Shown here: piece by piece, positions 62,809 to 64,000 of the stretch
Layout: each line of letters opens with the position of its first letter
How positions within the stretch are numbered: the stretch's first letter is position 1
NCBI GenBank assembly: GCA_963836355.1
Contig: CAWIJO010000014.1
Span: 186,001-250,000, forward strand
DNA from: Palsa-506 sp963836355
GTDB lineage: Bacteria > Actinomycetota > Actinomycetes > Streptosporangiales > Streptosporangiaceae
Direction of reading: 5' to 3'
Length of the DNA: 64,000 bases
The notes under the pieces: model-generated
What the model was told of the DNA's origin: nothing
The model's database searches: none
The model's input: only the letters and a program-made list of their open reading frames with translations
Made by a program: the position numbers and the translations under genes

Positions 62809-63648
62809 TCAATTCTCGTCAGACGGGATCCTAATGATGTCGTTATTGGCGAGATAGTGGAAGAGAGCAAAGTAGTAGTCGACTGGCCAGACGTACAACC
62901 GTACCGGCGGAGCACCCGAGACTTCCAACGTCATACTGCTGCCATCACAGGTGGCCACCCGGACATCCTCATGCCAGAAGTCGCTCCATTGCGACCGGCC
63001 CTGAAGTACGAAACGCTGGTCGGTCAGGTAAACGGTGCCTTCATCTATCGGCCGGAACTTGGGTGCCGCCTCCTGTGCGGCACGTGACTTCCGTGCTTTG
63101 TTGCCTGCGGCGGTCCCTGTCACAAGGGCAAGCCCGACTAATCCGAAGCCGCCCCGGCTCTTATGGACGTAGGTTCCGTCACCCTCCAAGAACTGCCATA
63201 GCTGCGCTGGGCCTTGCGTGTAACACTGCTCGCCCTGCCTGAGGCGGAATGGGACCGGTATCGTGGGTGGTCGCTGGCCGGCAGCCAGCGCCCCGGTTAA
63301 TTTCCGACCCTCGGCACGGCTCGCCTTAACCTGATCAGCTGTATACAACGTTGCCTCACCATCCCCCTGAGACGGCTCTACTCCCTTGCCAGAGAATGAG
63401 CTGTAATGTATCCCTCTACAGGATAGGGCACCCGGGGCGTGGCCGAAAGTACTTGTCGCGAGAAGTTGGAATCGCGCCAATACCGTAGGCCATGGTGGCA
63501 CCGGAAAGGCCTCATTGGGATGGACCGGTCCTAGGCACGGACATATCGAAGCACGCAGCACCGGAGCCGCCGACCGCATAGATGCGGTCACCTCAGGCGA
63601 CCAGCAGGCGTCGGCCAGTCCTCCCGGAGTGCCTACCGTGCGCCGCAC
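62809..63648 (-). CDS. Unknown protein with PH-like / SHOCT-like domain
   Basis: 279 residues as the longest frame. The last ~185 residues look like a real domain: EATLYTADQVKASRAEGRKL, IPVPFRLRQGEQCYTQGPAQ, EGTVYLTDQRFVLQGRSQWS DFWHEDVRVATCDGSSMTL, VDYYFALFHYLANND. The pattern of G-x-V-Y-L-T-x-x-R, then W-x-x-F and V is that of bacterial PH-like domains. A Gly/Ala/Lys segment (GFGLVGLALVTGTAAGNKAR) could insert in a membrane. The N-terminal 90 residues are probably not translated, and the start is uncertain. Confidence 0.55.
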   Translation of the reverse strand: MRRTVGTPGGLADACWSPEVTASMRSAAPVLRASICPCLGPVHPNEAFPVPPWPTVLARFQLLATSTFGHAPGALSCRGIHYSSFSGKGVEPSQGDGEATLYTADQVKASRAEGRKLTGALAAGQRPPTIPVPFRLRQGEQCYTQGPAQLWQFLEGDGTYVHKSRGGFGLVGLALVTGTAAGNKARKSRAAQEAAPKFRPIDEGTVYLTDQRFVLQGRSQWSDFWHEDVRVATCDGSSMTLEVSGAPPVRLYVWPVDYYFALFHYLANNDIIRIPSDEN

Positions 63649-63785
63649 TCACCGGGCAAATCATAGACATACCGCTCGCTGCGCAGATCCCATACATGAT
63701 GGGAGTGCCGTCTTCAACGGCCTGACTCAGATGGCCCTCGGGCACGCGCGGAAAGGTTTGCAATCCTGTAGCCAGAAAGTTCCTT

Positions 63786-64000
63786 CAACAGGAATGCTCG
63801 CCGGTCACGTACTTGCAAACCCACCCGTCGCGGCTGAGGGTTACCATCCATTCGGCCGAGGCGCACTTGCCTGGTATAAAGTCCTTACTGTCCTCATCCC
63901 GGACCAGTGCCTGTTGCTGTACGGTCGCTGAGTTCCAGACCCGCACTGTCCTTTCTCCGTCGGCGGTGGCGACCCAAGAGCCATCCGCGAAACAGCAGGC
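63786..64000 (-). CDS. WD40-repeat protein, 3' end only
   Basis: The frame enters from the right window edge and reads CCFADGSWVATADGERTVRV WNSATVQ, a WD40 blade (GSWVATADGERTVRVWN), then CASAEWMVTLSRDGWVCKYV TGEHSC and a TGA at 63786-63788. Only the last one and a half blades are inside. It runs in the same direction as the PH-like gene, 137 bp downstream. The start and the number of blades are outside the window. Confidence 0.6.

Noticed and set aside
40030..64000. A second copy of the tRNA-Leu 3' end (attR)
   Set aside because: By eye I found no repeat of the T-arm/acceptor sequence GGGGTTCAAGTCCCC. A computed search could still reveal a short or diverged copy.

Overview
This window comes from a high-GC actinobacterium. 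Nearly every gene ends its codons in G or C, GTG starts are common, and the gene set includes mycothiol chemistry (Mca), an ECF sigma factor, a STAS anti-anti-sigma factor, TreY/TreZ/GlgX, an MFS-dTMP kinase fusion and actinomycete-type conjugation genes. I cannot name the genus from the sequence alone.

Layout. 1-14.2 kb is chromosomal housekeeping and metabolism: the end of hypB, then hypF (nickel-hydrogenase maturation), an amidohydrolase, mca, a nitronate monooxygenase, a frameshifted DksA/TraR protein, a decarboxylase remnant, a STAS protein, a UvrD-type helicase, an ECF sigma factor, a cation-efflux protein and a diacylglycerol-kinase-like lipid kinase. 14.3-21.1 kb is the treY-treZ-glgX cluster for making trehalose from glycogen. 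21.2-26.6 kb is a tightly coupled five-gene operon: ATP-grasp ligase, S51-type serine peptidase, two esterase-D-like hydrolases and a second ATP-grasp ligase. No product can be named for it, and it is the best candidate for an undescribed pathway. 26.6-39.8 kb holds a PRC-barrel protein, small conserved proteins, an orphan FAD-domain protein, a HTH regulator, tRNA-Thr, the ricT-holB-tmk-topA block and an M20 peptidase.

From tRNA-Leu(GAG) at 39.95 kb to about 55.2 kb lies an accessory island that looks like a decayed actinomycete integrative and conjugative element. Its tyrosine integrase is split, and its replication ATPase is 5'-truncated and joined head to head with the integrase. A short GntR regulator, HGG-motif proteins, a secreted/membrane trio, a serine resolvase with palindromic sites, a beta-propeller / beta-helix secreted pair and an FtsK/DUF2637 transfer module follow. 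The island abuts a truncated HAD hydrolase and a strongly hairpin-rich non-coding region.

55.9-64 kb carries a Cys-type sulfatase, a RibD-type reductase, a LacI regulator with two visible operator copies facing a ParB-like gene that appears truncated by an IS21 remnant, and a lower-GC end with unknown proteins and the 3' part of a WD40 protein.

A recurring oddity is short tandem repeats of 5-32 bp. Several are in frame inside conserved genes (hypF, the nitronate monooxygenase, the dksA-like gene, treY), which suggests active slippage in this lineage.
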